Of a stretch of DNA of 8,526 nt, positions 1-6,321 are shown piece by piece (position 1 is the stretch's first letter; each line of letters begins with the position of its first letter). A program made the translations under genes and the position numbers. Source of the DNA: Gammaproteobacteria bacterium (GTDB lineage: Bacteria; Pseudomonadota; Gammaproteobacteria; Pseudomonadales; Pseudohongiellaceae). The stretch spans positions 1-8,526 of the forward strand of contig JAESUT010000179.1 of NCBI GenBank assembly GCA_016762995.1, in the 5' to 3' direction. The notes below the pieces were generated by a model, which was not told the origin of the DNA, did no database searches, and saw only the letters and a program-made list of their open reading frames with translations.

Positions 1-1
1 C

Positions 2-400
2 GATCTAATGCAGGTGAACGTCAATGCTGTGTTTCGGCTTACTCAGTCTCTACTGCCTGCCCTGAACAGGTCAGAAGATGCACGACTGCTTTTCATCTCT
101 TCCAGCGTAGGTCGCATCGGTCGAGCATTTTGGGGAGCCTACGCTGTTTCTAAATTTGCCCTAGAAGGCTTAATGCAGACACTGGCAGAGGAATTAGAGA
201 ACACGACCTCGATACGTGTAAATAGCTTAAACCCTGGCGGGACTCGCACCAACATGCGGCGCGATGCCTACCCTGCGGAAGATCCGCAGACCCAGCCGAC
301 GGCGGAATCACTGATGCCAGTCTATCTCTATTTGATGAGTAAAGAAGCAAAGCGCATTCACGGTCAGGCGCTTAATGTGAGGGGTTTTAAAGCACTTTAG
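2..400 (+). CDS. yciK: YciK-family short-chain dehydrogenase/reductase (5'-truncated by window)
   Basis: This is the C-terminal part (133 residues visible) of a classical short-chain dehydrogenase/reductase; the N-terminal Rossmann half with the nucleotide-binding glycine motif lies upstream of the window. The catalytic pieces are visible: the serine-bearing strand FISSSVGR, then YAVSK with the catalytic Tyr and Lys, then the post-catalytic NPGGTRTNMR segment. The phrases WGAYAVSKFALEGLMQTLAEEL and MPVYLYLMS are very close to E. coli YciK, a NAD(P)-dependent oxidoreductase of uncertain physiological substrate. The reading frame is open from base 2, so the ATG at 8 is probably an internal methionine (MQVNVNA is internal in YciK). 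The gene ends in TAG at 398-400, overlapping the convergent rluB stop. In E. coli yciK also lies near rluB, which supports the assignment. The family is certain; the exact substrate is unknown. Confidence 0.9.
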   Translation, partial: DLMQVNVNAVFRLTQSLLPALNRSEDARLLFISSSVGRIGRAFWGAYAVSKFALEGLMQTLAEELENTTSIRVNSLNPGGTRTNMRRDAYPAEDPQTQPTAESLMPVYLYLMSKEAKRIHGQALNVRGFKAL

Positions 401-1164
401 TCCGATTTACTGCGAGCAGGTCGCTCACTCTCTTTGTTAACCAGCTTAAGAAGCTTATCGATCTCAGTCTTGCCTAGCTCGTTGTATCTGCCCTTTACTA
501 CCGAGCTTGGGATAAATAGCGGTCCGAAACGAACACGCTTCAAGCGGCTAACTTTCACGCCTTGTGATTCCCACAACTTACGCACTTCGCGATTACGGCC
601 TTCCAGCAACACAACGTGATACCACTGGTTAACACCCTCACCGCCGTAGTGCTGGATATCGGTGAAGCGACAGAGATGGTCTTCGATTATCACGCCCTTG
701 TGCATCTCCTGCACCATCTCCGGGGTAACATCCCCCAAGATGCGAACGGCATACTCTCGCTCAATCTGGGAGCTTGGATGCATCAACTTATTGGCGAGCT
801 CTCCGTCGGTCGTAAACAACATGAGACCGCTAGTGTTTAAATCGAGACGGCCAACGGAAACCCAGCGACCATGCTTCAAGGGAGGGAGTCTATCGAACAC
901 TGTTCGCCTTCCCTCCGGATCATTTCGAGTAGACACTTCGTTCTCTGGCTTGTTGTAAAGAATCACCCGTCGATCCTCGCGGATTTTCTTTTGCGGCGCC
1001 AACTTCTTCCCATCGACAATAATTTTATCGTCGTCCGTCACGCGGTCGCCTACAATGGCAATTTTACCATTGACCTTGATGCGGCCTTTTGCGATCCATG
1101 TCTCGATTTCGCGACGCGAACCGAAACCTGCACGAGCCAGTACTTTTTGAAGCTTCTCAGTCAT
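397..1164 (-). CDS. rluB: 23S rRNA pseudouridine(2605) synthase RluB
   Basis: This is a 255-residue member of the RsuA/RluB/RluE/RluF family of pseudouridine synthases. RluB converts a uridine in helix 90 of 23S rRNA (U2605, E. coli numbering) to pseudouridine. An N-terminal S4 RNA-binding domain occupies about residues 3-50 (LQKVLARAGFGSRREIE). The catalytic domain follows, with the signature GRLDLNTSGLMLFTTDGEL; Asp108 in GRLD is the expected nucleophile. The EREYAVRI and EGRNREVRKLWES motifs of the family are present. E. coli RluB is longer (about 290 aa) because of a basic C-terminal tail; here only a short ESERPARSKSD end remains. The start is the ATG at 1164, which matches the usual MxEKLQKVLARAG N-terminus, although no clear Shine-Dalgarno precedes it. 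It lies 61 nt after scpB and is probably the last gene of that operon. RluE or RluF would be less likely given the N-terminus and the scpB neighbour. Confidence 0.93.
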   Translation of the reverse strand: MTEKLQKVLARAGFGSRREIETWIAKGRIKVNGKIAIVGDRVTDDDKIIVDGKKLAPQKKIREDRRVILYNKPENEVSTRNDPEGRRTVFDRLPPLKHGRWVSVGRLDLNTSGLMLFTTDGELANKLMHPSSQIEREYAVRILGDVTPEMVQEMHKGVIIEDHLCRFTDIQHYGGEGVNQWYHVVLLEGRNREVRKLWESQGVKVSRLKRVRFGPLFIPSSVVKGRYNELGKTEIDKLLKLVNKESERPARSKSD

Positions 1165-1225
1165 GATTTGTTCGTTTTCTGTTAATGGGGTTGTTACGGC
1201 TAGCTTTACTAGGCCGACGATTCAA

Positions 1226-2230
1226 TCAGTGCTGAATCTTAGTGTCGGCGTCATCATCATTCACACTAAATTCGATCTCTGTCGGTTCTTCTTCTGAAGC
1301 GCCTTCTTCGACTATAGCCGGTTCGGTTTCAGATTCGGATTCAGATTCAGATTCAGATTCAGATTCAGATTCATTGAATTTGCTGTCTGCCGCCTCCAGT
1401 GAGTCAAGCGTCTCATCCAACTTCTTGATGCCAAATTCTTCTTCGAATTCCACATCCTCAGCATCTGGCTCTTCGTCATCGTCATCGATCACAGTAGGAT
1501 ATTGCAACTCTGGTGGCAGCTGCAAAATCTCATCAAGCGGCTTCTTAGAGAGCGCGATGGCCTCTTCTTCAGCGACTAAGTCAGCTTGGTCAGACTCAGT
1601 CAACTCGATACTGTTCTCGTCTATCGCATCCTCTGGAAGTTCGAGAATACGCTGGCCCGCCAGATCATCTTCTAGATCGAACTGGGGGTCTGCCACGGCT
1701 AAATCCTTGACCTCAGAAAGTGGGGGCAGTTCCTGTAGGCTCTTTAAATTAAAATAGTCCAAAAATTGTTTCGTGGTAGCAAACATTGCCGGCCGACCGG
1801 GCACATCTCGATGACCAACCACACGAATCCATTCTCTATCCAACAAAGTACGAACTATATTTGAGCTCACTCCCACACCACGGATCTCTTCGATATCGCC
1901 GCGCGTTATTGGCTGTCGGTATGCAACCAAGGCCAGAGTCTCTAGCAGCGCCCTAGTGTAGCGCGGAGGACGCTCTTCCCAGAGTTTTGCCACCCATTCG
2001 CTAAGCTCCTGCTTCACCTGAAACCTAAACCCAGAAGCCACTTCTTTTAGCTCGAAGCCGCGGTCGGCGCAATCCTCAGCAATGCTATCCATTACCGAGT
2101 TCAGCTCTTTACGGTCCGGCTGCTCTTCTTCACTGAACACTTGGATTATATTATCCAAGGTTAATGGCCGGCCAGCCGCGAGCAGCAAGCCCTCTACGAT
2201 CATTTTTACTTTATTATCAACATCACTCAT
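1226..2230 (-). CDS. scpB: Segregation and condensation protein ScpB with a long acidic tail
   Basis: ScpB is the winged-helix subunit of the bacterial SMC-ScpA-ScpB condensin; a dimer binds the ScpA kleisin and helps compact and segregate chromosomes. Residues about 8-175 form the conserved core of two winged-helix domains, recognisable by IVEGLLLAAGRPL, YTRALLETLALVAYRQPITR, IEEIRGVGVSSNIVRTLLDREWI and GRPAMFATTKQFLDYF. The protein is 334 aa, whereas compact ScpB proteins such as that of Bacillus are about 200 aa. The extra 150 or so residues form a low-complexity, strongly acidic tail with seven Glu-Ser dipeptides at residues 287-300, encoded by a hexanucleotide repeat. The ATG at 2230 is used because an in-frame stop lies a short way upstream (2264-2266). 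It has no Shine-Dalgarno sequence but overlaps, as ATGA, the stop of a small upstream ORF, so translation is probably coupled. scpA lies upstream and rluB downstream. Confidence 0.94.
   Translation of the reverse strand: MSDVDNKVKMIVEGLLLAAGRPLTLDNIIQVFSEEEQPDRKELNSVMDSIAEDCADRGFELKEVASGFRFQVKQELSEWVAKLWEERPPRYTRALLETLALVAYRQPITRGDIEEIRGVGVSSNIVRTLLDREWIRVVGHRDVPGRPAMFATTKQFLDYFNLKSLQELPPLSEVKDLAVADPQFDLEDDLAGQRILELPEDAIDENSIELTESDQADLVAEEEAIALSKKPLDEILQLPPELQYPTVIDDDDEEPDAEDVEFEEEFGIKKLDETLDSLEAADSKFNESESESESESESESETEPAIVEEGASEEEPTEIEFSVNDDDADTKIQH
1331..1372. repeat. Hexanucleotide tandem repeat (7 copies of AGATTC) inside scpB
   Basis: Seven tandem copies of AGATTC occur on the + strand; the second copy is GGATTC. 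On the coding strand each unit reads GAATCT, encoding Glu-Ser, and gives residues 287-300 of ScpB. Because the unit is a multiple of three, gain or loss of copies would change the acidic tail length without shifting the frame. Confidence 0.97.
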
Positions 2231-2334
2231 GCTGCGTACGTACCCATACTGCGAGGTCTCTGTTCATGTCTATGTTCGCTCTGTGCACCAAGGCGCGCCC
2301 GAAGGAGGTTAACAACCAAAGTGATCATAGACAT
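2227..2334 (-). CDS. Candidate 35-aa small ORF between scpA and scpB
   Basis: An uninterrupted 35-codon ORF fills the unusually long scpA-scpB gap. It begins MSMITLVVNLLRARLG and ends RSMGTYAA. A strong Shine-Dalgarno, AAGGAG at 2349-2344 on the minus strand, overlaps the scpA stop codon and sits 9 nt before the ATG at 2334; a second in-frame ATG follows two codons later. The TGA stop (2229-2227) overlaps the scpB start in an ATGA arrangement. The N-terminal third is hydrophobic and the rest is basic, rich in Arg, His and Gln; I recognise no family. Since scpB lacks its own ribosome binding site, the simplest role is a coupling cistron that delivers ribosomes to scpB. It could instead encode a functional microprotein. 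The start, stop and ribosome binding site are seen directly; expression and function are inferred. Confidence 0.5.
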   Translation of the reverse strand: MSMITLVVNLLRARLGAQSEHRHEQRPRSMGTYAA

Positions 2335-2336
2335 GA
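2264..2336. repeat. 11-bp perfect inverted repeat in scpA-scpB gap
   Basis: TCATGTCTATG at 2264-2274 is perfectly complementary to CATAGACATGA at 2326-2336, with a 51-nt loop. One further pair (2262/2338) forms beyond a single mismatch. In the minus-strand mRNA the first arm contains both possible start codons of the 35-codon ORF, so the pairing could mask its initiation site. Confidence 0.75.
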
Positions 2337-2343
2337 GCTGCGA

Positions 2344-2349
2344 CTCCTT
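2344..2349 (-). promoter_or_regulatory. Shine-Dalgarno AAGGAG overlapping scpA stop
   Basis: The scpA stop TAA runs directly into AAGGAG on the minus strand, 9 nt before the ATG of the 35-codon ORF. It is too far (more than 110 nt) from the scpB start to serve scpB directly. This is the main reason to think the small ORF is translated. Confidence 0.6.
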
Positions 2350-3217
2350 AGCTTCTTGATTTCAAATGAATCGGCCCGAAGGATTCCGACTGTACTATTT
2401 CGATCATGGAGTCTTTAATTAGCTCCATTATTGCCAAGAATGTCACCACCACTCCTAGCCGGCCTTCTTCGCGTATTAATAGCGATACCATCGGCACAAA
2501 CTTCTGATTCGATATGCGGACTAATATTTCCGACATTTTTTCGCGGGTCGAAAGTGTCTCCATTTGCACGTGATGGTGACCAAAGTTGTTCTCGCGTTTG
2601 AGAACGTTCGAAAGCGCAATTAACACTTCCTTTAGGTCCACTGTTGGATCGGCACTAATTCGCTCGATCTCTGGCAGCGTGGCCCCGGCGCGATGAATGT
2701 CTCTATCCATGCGCGGCAACTCATCGACATCCTGAGCGGCCTGCTTGAAACGCTCATATTCTTGCAGCCGGCGAATAAGCTCCATACGCGGATCACCTTC
2801 TTCCGCCTCTTCCTCTGTTTGTCTAGGTAGCAATAGCCTCGATTTGATTTCGGCGAGCATCGCCGCCATAACCAAATACTCTGCAGCTAATTCGAACTGC
2901 CACGATTCCATAAGGTCGACATAGTTCATATATTGATCAGTAATATCAGCAACATTGATATCAAGAATATTGATGTTCTGTCGCTTGATAAGATAGAGCA
3001 ATAGATCGAGAGGACCTTCAAAGGCTTCGAGAAATATTTCTAAGGCATCAGGTGGAATATACAGATCTTTGGGGACTTCCGTCATGGCCTCCCCGGCCAC
3101 TATAGCGAAGGGCAGTTCATGCTGTTCTGGAGCATTGGGGTCAACCACTTCGGGAGTTACGGGAAGCCCCTGTAGCTCAGTGTTGTCCGGGTCTGCTTCG
3201 GTGCCGATAATGGTCAA
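2348..3217 (-). CDS. scpA: Segregation and condensation protein ScpA (kleisin)
   Basis: ScpA is the kleisin that bridges the heads of the SMC dimer and recruits ScpB. The diagnostic N-terminal segment IFLEAFEGPLDLLLYLI is at residues 61-77, followed by YLVMAAMLAEIKSRLLLPR (about 114-132), the LIRRLQEYERFKQAA helix (about 147-161) and a C-terminal winged helix, RLGVVVTFLAIMELIKD (about 253-269). At 289 aa it is somewhat longer than compact ScpA proteins (about 250 aa), owing to a leader of about 58 residues before the core. The start chosen is a TTG at 3217, because a stop lies four codons upstream (TAG at 3229-3227); no Shine-Dalgarno is visible. The ATG for Met45 (3085) is an alternative, but its GGAGG is only 2 nt away and it would drop the ELPFAIVAGE segment, which I believe is conserved in related proteins. 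It follows trpS and precedes scpB. Confidence 0.93.
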   Translation of the reverse strand: MTIIGTEADPDNTELQGLPVTPEVVDPNAPEQHELPFAIVAGEAMTEVPKDLYIPPDALEIFLEAFEGPLDLLLYLIKRQNINILDINVADITDQYMNYVDLMESWQFELAAEYLVMAAMLAEIKSRLLLPRQTEEEAEEGDPRMELIRRLQEYERFKQAAQDVDELPRMDRDIHRAGATLPEIERISADPTVDLKEVLIALSNVLKRENNFGHHHVQMETLSTREKMSEILVRISNQKFVPMVSLLIREEGRLGVVVTFLAIMELIKDSMIEIVQSESFGPIHLKSRS

Positions 3218-3311
3218 TCTGCTGGTCTACTCTGAGATCTTATAATGAACGGAATTTTACCTCATATAGGTAGCAAAAGCTCACCTGAACAGCCTCTAGC
3301 TTCCAAATCAA

Positions 3312-4527
3312 TTACCATTTTCCGAGGCCCATTGCCTCACGAACATCCTGCAGTGTTTCCTTCGCGGCCTCTCTCGCCGTCTCGCAGCCCTCAACAATGA
3401 TAGACCTCACTAAATCGGGATCCTTTTCATATTGGGCCGCTTTTTTTTTGGATAGGCTCCAGCTCTGCAATTATCGCGTCACTGACTGGCTTCTTGCATT
3501 CCAAGCAGCCTATTCCAGCACTCTTACAGCCCTCGACAACCCATTCCTTTGTGGCCTCTGTAGAATAAGTTTGGTGCAATTGCCATACAGGGCATTTCTG
3601 CGGATCACCGGGATCGGTCAGGCGAATACGGGCTGGATCAGTAGGCATCTTAGCTATCTTCTTCTCTATCTGTTCCAATGGCTCCCGTAGAGTTATGGTG
3701 TTGTCATAAGACTTGGACATCTTCTGCCCATCGAGACCGGGCATTTTCGCGGATTTAGTCAGCAGCGCTTGCGGTTCGGCCAATATCATCTTGCCACCGC
3801 CTTCGAGATAGCCAAATAGCCGCTCCGAGTCACCAATAGAGATATTCTGCTGTTCCTTGAGCAGAGCTTGCGCCTTTTCGAGCGCTTCATGATCGCCCTG
3901 TTCCTGATAGGCAGTACGAAGATTGCTGTATTGCTTCGCCGCCTTCTTGCCCATTTTTTTGATTGCCGCCATAGCATTCTCTTCAAACCCAGGTTCGCGC
4001 CCGTAGATATGATTGAACCTTCTGGCCGTTTCGCGAGTAAGCTCAACGTGAGCAACCTGATCCGCTCCCACAGGCACGTAACCCGCGCGGTAAATCAGAA
4101 TGTCGGCAGCCTGCAGCAAGGGATAACCGAGGAAGCCATAGGTGGCCAAATCCTTCTCTTTCAACTTTTCCTGCTGGTCCTTATAGCTCGGGACGCGCTC
4201 TAACCAACCAAGCGGTGTGATCATCGAGAGCAGCAAATGCAATTCCGCATGCTCAGGCACGCGAGATTGAACGAAAAGAGCTGCAGAACCTGGGTTCACC
4301 CCCACGGCCAGCCAGTCAATTACCATATCGATGACATGCTGCTGTAGCGACATCGAATCATCGTAATGGGTTGTCAGCGCATGCCAGTCAGCAACGAAGA
4401 AGAAACACTCATACTCATGTTGCAGCTTTACCCAGTTATTGAGCACGCCGTGCATATGCCCAAGATGCAAACGCCCCGTAGGTCGCATGCCTGATAATAC
4501 TCGCTGCTGTGAATCCACCTTGGACAA
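3312..4527 (-). CDS. trpS: Tryptophanyl-tRNA synthetase, frame interrupted at an A9 run
   Basis: This class Ic aminoacyl-tRNA synthetase charges tRNA-Trp. The HIGH-like motif is HLGH at residues 21-24 (TGRLHLGHMHG) and the KMSKS loop is at 269-273 (GQKMSKSYDN). About 70 residues between the active-site region and KMSKS make this the longer bacterial type. Cys312, Cys334, Cys341 and Cys344 form C-x21-C-x6-C-x2-C, very like the [4Fe-4S] motif of Thermotoga maritima TrpRS. As read, the frame ends at 3427 (366 aa, last residues KKSGPI). Dropping one base from the T9 run at 3441-3449 (A9 in mRNA) continues the protein as KKAAQYEKDPDLVRS... to AMGLGKW and a TAA at 3312-3314, giving 404 aa. That 42-residue tail looks like the normal C-terminal helices of the anticodon-binding region. 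The start is TTG at 4527 with AAGGAG 6 nt upstream. The gene heads the scpA-scpB-rluB operon. Confidence 0.93.
3441..3449 (-). other. Nine-A homopolymer at the trpS frame break
   Basis: On the coding strand a C is followed by nine A and then GCGGCC. Reading CAA AAA AAA AGC leads to a TGA eleven codons after the Glu-Pro-Ile-Gln segment starts. Reading through only eight A gives GCG GCC CAA TAT, the expected Ala-Ala-Gln-Tyr. The shift needed is +1 (skip one base), or equivalently a transcript with one A fewer. Confidence 0.9.
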
Positions 4528-4572
4528 TTCGCTCTCCTTTATATGTGTAAACCGGGTGTGCCTCGAATGAGG

Positions 4573-4601
4573 ATTATAACCTGCAATGCTATCTCTATCG
4601 A
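4573..4601 (-). promoter_or_regulatory. Sigma-70-type promoter for trpS-scpA-scpB-rluB
   Basis: On the minus strand a perfect -10 TATAAT (4578-4573) is preceded, at a 17-nt spacing, by TCGATA (4601-4596), which matches four of six bases of the -35 consensus. The -35 lies within the last codons of yciO. The predicted start of transcription is near 4566, leaving about 40 nt of leader before the trpS ribosome binding site. Confidence 0.65.
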
Positions 4602-5215
4602 AAGGGTTCTGAGTCGCCCTTTCCCTCTCTAATCACCTCTGGAATGCCATCTACCAAATCGACCATAGTGGTAGCTTCGACGCCACAGGCTCCGCCATCT
4701 ACTATCAGGTCCACAAGCTTTCCAATCTTCAATTGCATATCGTAGGGATCTATTAGGCGCTCGTCCTCATTGGGAAGAATCAAGCTCGTGCTCATGATCG
4801 GCTCTCCCATTTTTTCTAGAATGGCCTGAGCAATCGCATTATCCGGCACCCGCAAACCGATGGTTTTCCTTTTCGGATGCTGCAGCCGCCTTGGAACCTC
4901 TGGCGTTGCTTTGAGAATAAAGGTATAGGGCCCAGGCGTGTAGGCTTTCAGTATTCTATAGGCGCTGTTATGTACCTGCGCGTAGCTGGCCAAGGACGAC
5001 AGATCCTTGCAAACAAGAGTAAAATTATGCTTATCTCCGAGCTGCCGAATGCGACGAATACGATCCAAGGCGCCCTTATCACCTATATGACAGCCGAGCG
5101 CATAAGTTGAATCTGTGGGGTAAACAATAACCCCGCCCGCAAGCAGCACCTTCTCAATCTGCTTGATATTCCGATCTTCCGGGTGGGAAGGATGTACCTG
5201 CAAGAAATCGCTCAT
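4595..5215 (-). CDS. yciO: YciO, TsaC/Sua5-family protein
   Basis: This 206-residue single-domain protein belongs to the YrdC/Sua5/TsaC superfamily and is nearly collinear with E. coli YciO (206 aa). TsaC and Sua5 make threonylcarbamoyl-AMP for the t6A modification of tRNA. YciO shares the fold and nucleotide-binding cleft but, in E. coli, is not a full substitute for TsaC, so its exact role is less certain. Visible motifs are VIVYPTDSTYALGC (29-42), RIRQLGDKHNFTLVC (55-69), YTPGPYTFILK (92-102), KRKTIGLRVP (115-124) and the STSL loop (142-145). The basic KHN and RKTIGLRVP segments are those that line the cleft. The start is ATG at 5215, matching the MSxF...HPxxP beginning of the family; only a weak GTGAG precedes it. 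The gene sits upstream of trpS, a common arrangement in gammaproteobacteria, and is divergent from yciB. Confidence 0.92.
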   Translation of the reverse strand: MSDFLQVHPSHPEDRNIKQIEKVLLAGGVIVYPTDSTYALGCHIGDKGALDRIRRIRQLGDKHNFTLVCKDLSSLASYAQVHNSAYRILKAYTPGPYTFILKATPEVPRRLQHPKRKTIGLRVPDNAIAQAILEKMGEPIMSTSLILPNEDERLIDPYDMQLKIGKLVDLIVDGGACGVEATTMVDLVDGIPEVIREGKGDSEPFR

Positions 5216-5360
5216 GTACTCACTTGTCTAATAACCAAAATGTTGAGGCGGCCCAGTTCTGCAAAAAACAGCTGATTCTATTACATTGACCTACAAAAGC
5301 AGACACCTTTCTGCAAATCGATTACCATGGCGGCGATTGGGTTTTTAGAGATTTTTGTAT

Positions 5361-5966
5361 ATGAAACAGTTTATTGACTACATTCCCCTGCTGGTGTTTT
5401 TTAGTGTTTGGGCAATGGATGAACGCGTAATCAATGTCGCGGGTTATGATCACACCTTTGGAGGCATGTTTAGCGCAGCTGAATTTTTACTCGCTGCCTC
5501 CGTACTGGTGTACGGCTCGCTTTTCGTCTACCAGAAAAGATTGGACAAATTCCAATGGATAACCCTGGCCGCTGTCGTCCTTTTCTGCCTTCCCACTATC
5601 ATATTTAAGAACATCGTTTTCTTGAAGTGGAAGGCGCCCATCGTAAACTGGATCTTCGCTACGATATTCATAGCCTCTCGAAAATTCGGCGACAAACCAG
5701 CCATAGAACATATGATGGGGCATGCGGTCAAGGCGCCCAAAGAAGTTTGGTACAAACTGAATACTATGTGGGTTTTCTATTTTATCGTACTCGGCGCAAT
5801 CAACTTGATCGTGGCGTTTACTCTGAGCGAAGACCTTTGGATAAAATTCAAGGTGTTCGGTAATTTGATACTAACCTTTGGTTTCGTCTTCCTGCAAATG
5901 CCAATCCTGGCAAAGTATATCGAAGTAGAAGATGACGGCGAAGCATCCGACGAAGAATCGGTTTAG
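5361..5966 (+). CDS. yciB: YciB/IspZ inner-membrane septation-associated protein
   Basis: YciB (also called IspZ or septation protein A) is a polytopic inner-membrane protein that affects cell-envelope integrity and division; its biochemical activity is unknown. The ATG at 5361 gives 201 aa beginning MKQFIDYIPLLVFF, the family's hallmark N-terminus; a TTG two codons earlier (5355) is in frame but not needed. Hydrophobic segments are at about residues 5-18, 37-55, 66-82, 92-106, 134-155 and 165-184. Conserved FLKWKAPI, KLNTMWVFYF, INLIVAF and KFKVFG blocks match the family. E. coli YciB is about 180 aa; the extra length here is an internal segment near residues 20-36 and a cytosolic-looking acidic tail (VEDDGEASDEES). 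The ribosome binding site is weak (GAG about 10 nt upstream). yciI follows after 9 nt, so the two are probably cotranscribed. Confidence 0.92.
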   Translation: MKQFIDYIPLLVFFSVWAMDERVINVAGYDHTFGGMFSAAEFLLAASVLVYGSLFVYQKRLDKFQWITLAAVVLFCLPTIIFKNIVFLKWKAPIVNWIFATIFIASRKFGDKPAIEHMMGHAVKAPKEVWYKLNTMWVFYFIVLGAINLIVAFTLSEDLWIKFKVFGNLILTFGFVFLQMPILAKYIEVEDDGEASDEESV

Positions 5967-5975
5967 GAAGGAATT

Positions 5976-6272
5976 ATGCACTACGCAATCATGAGTGAAG
6001 ACATCCCTGACAGTCTTGAAAAAAGAAAGGCAGCACGCCCCGCACACATTGATCGCTTGAATAAACTCGCATCACAAGATCGGTTATTAGTGGCTGGACC
6101 ACACCCGGCAATAGATTCATCCGAACCCGGAGAGGCGGGGTTTAGCGGCAGCCTCGTCATCGCCGAATTTGATAGCCTAGACCAAGCACAAGCTTGGGCC
6201 GATGCAGATCCCTACGTGGCAGCGGGCATTTATCAACGTGTCGTTGTTAAACCCTTTAAACGCGTTCTTTAA
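5976..6272 (+). CDS. yciI: YciI family protein
   Basis: This 98-residue protein is almost the same length and sequence pattern as E. coli YciI, a small ferredoxin-like alpha/beta barrel protein of the YCII superfamily. Its function is unknown; the fold resembles muconolactone isomerases and a conserved histidine has been proposed as catalytic. Here RPAHIDRL carries that histidine at position 24. The segments [23 protein letters not shown] and [14 protein letters not shown] are the strongest family signature. The start ATG at 5976 has a good GGAAGGA ribosome binding site starting 9-10 nt upstream, in the short gap after yciB. The gene converges on the cyclophilin gene, with 49 nt between the two ends; I see no convincing intrinsic terminator in that gap. 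Confidence 0.93.
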   Translation: MHYAIMSEDIPDSLEKRKAARPAHIDRLNKLASQDRLLVAGPHPAIDSSEPGEAGFSGSLVIAEFDSLDQAQAWADADPYVAAGIYQRVVVKPFKRVL

Positions 6273-6321
6273 GCACACTCAATCCTTTGCGCGCCAAATA
6301 TTAAGACCGCCTTACAGCACG

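Noticed and set aside
1242..1757. 171-codon serine-rich + strand ORF
   Set aside because: It is the antisense shadow of the acidic ScpB tail: GAA/GAT/TCT codons read backwards give Ser-rich protein. It has no domain and no ribosome binding site.
3259..3275. Short hairpin TACCT-loop-AGGTA in the trpS-scpA gap
   Set aside because: A five-pair A+T-rich stem without a following T-run is not a terminator, and the neighbouring genes appear to be cotranscribed.
5257..5317. 9-bp direct repeat TTCTGCAAA in the yciO-yciB gap (5257-5265 and 5309-5317), and TTGACC at 5286
   Set aside because: The copies are 52 bp apart with no further structure, and TTGACC has no acceptable -10 at 16-18 bp, so I do not call an operator or promoter.
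5355..5360. TTG start two codons before the yciB ATG
   Set aside because: The family N-terminus is MKQFxDxIPL, which begins exactly at the ATG at 5361.
5327..5377. 16-codon ORF overlapping the yciB start
   Set aside because: There is no ribosome binding site and it overlaps the yciB start in another frame, so nothing suggests translation.
6258..6321. Possible bidirectional terminator between yciI and the cyclophilin gene
   Set aside because: Only a short AACGCGTT palindrome is present inside the yciI end, and there is no stable stem with a T-run on either strand.
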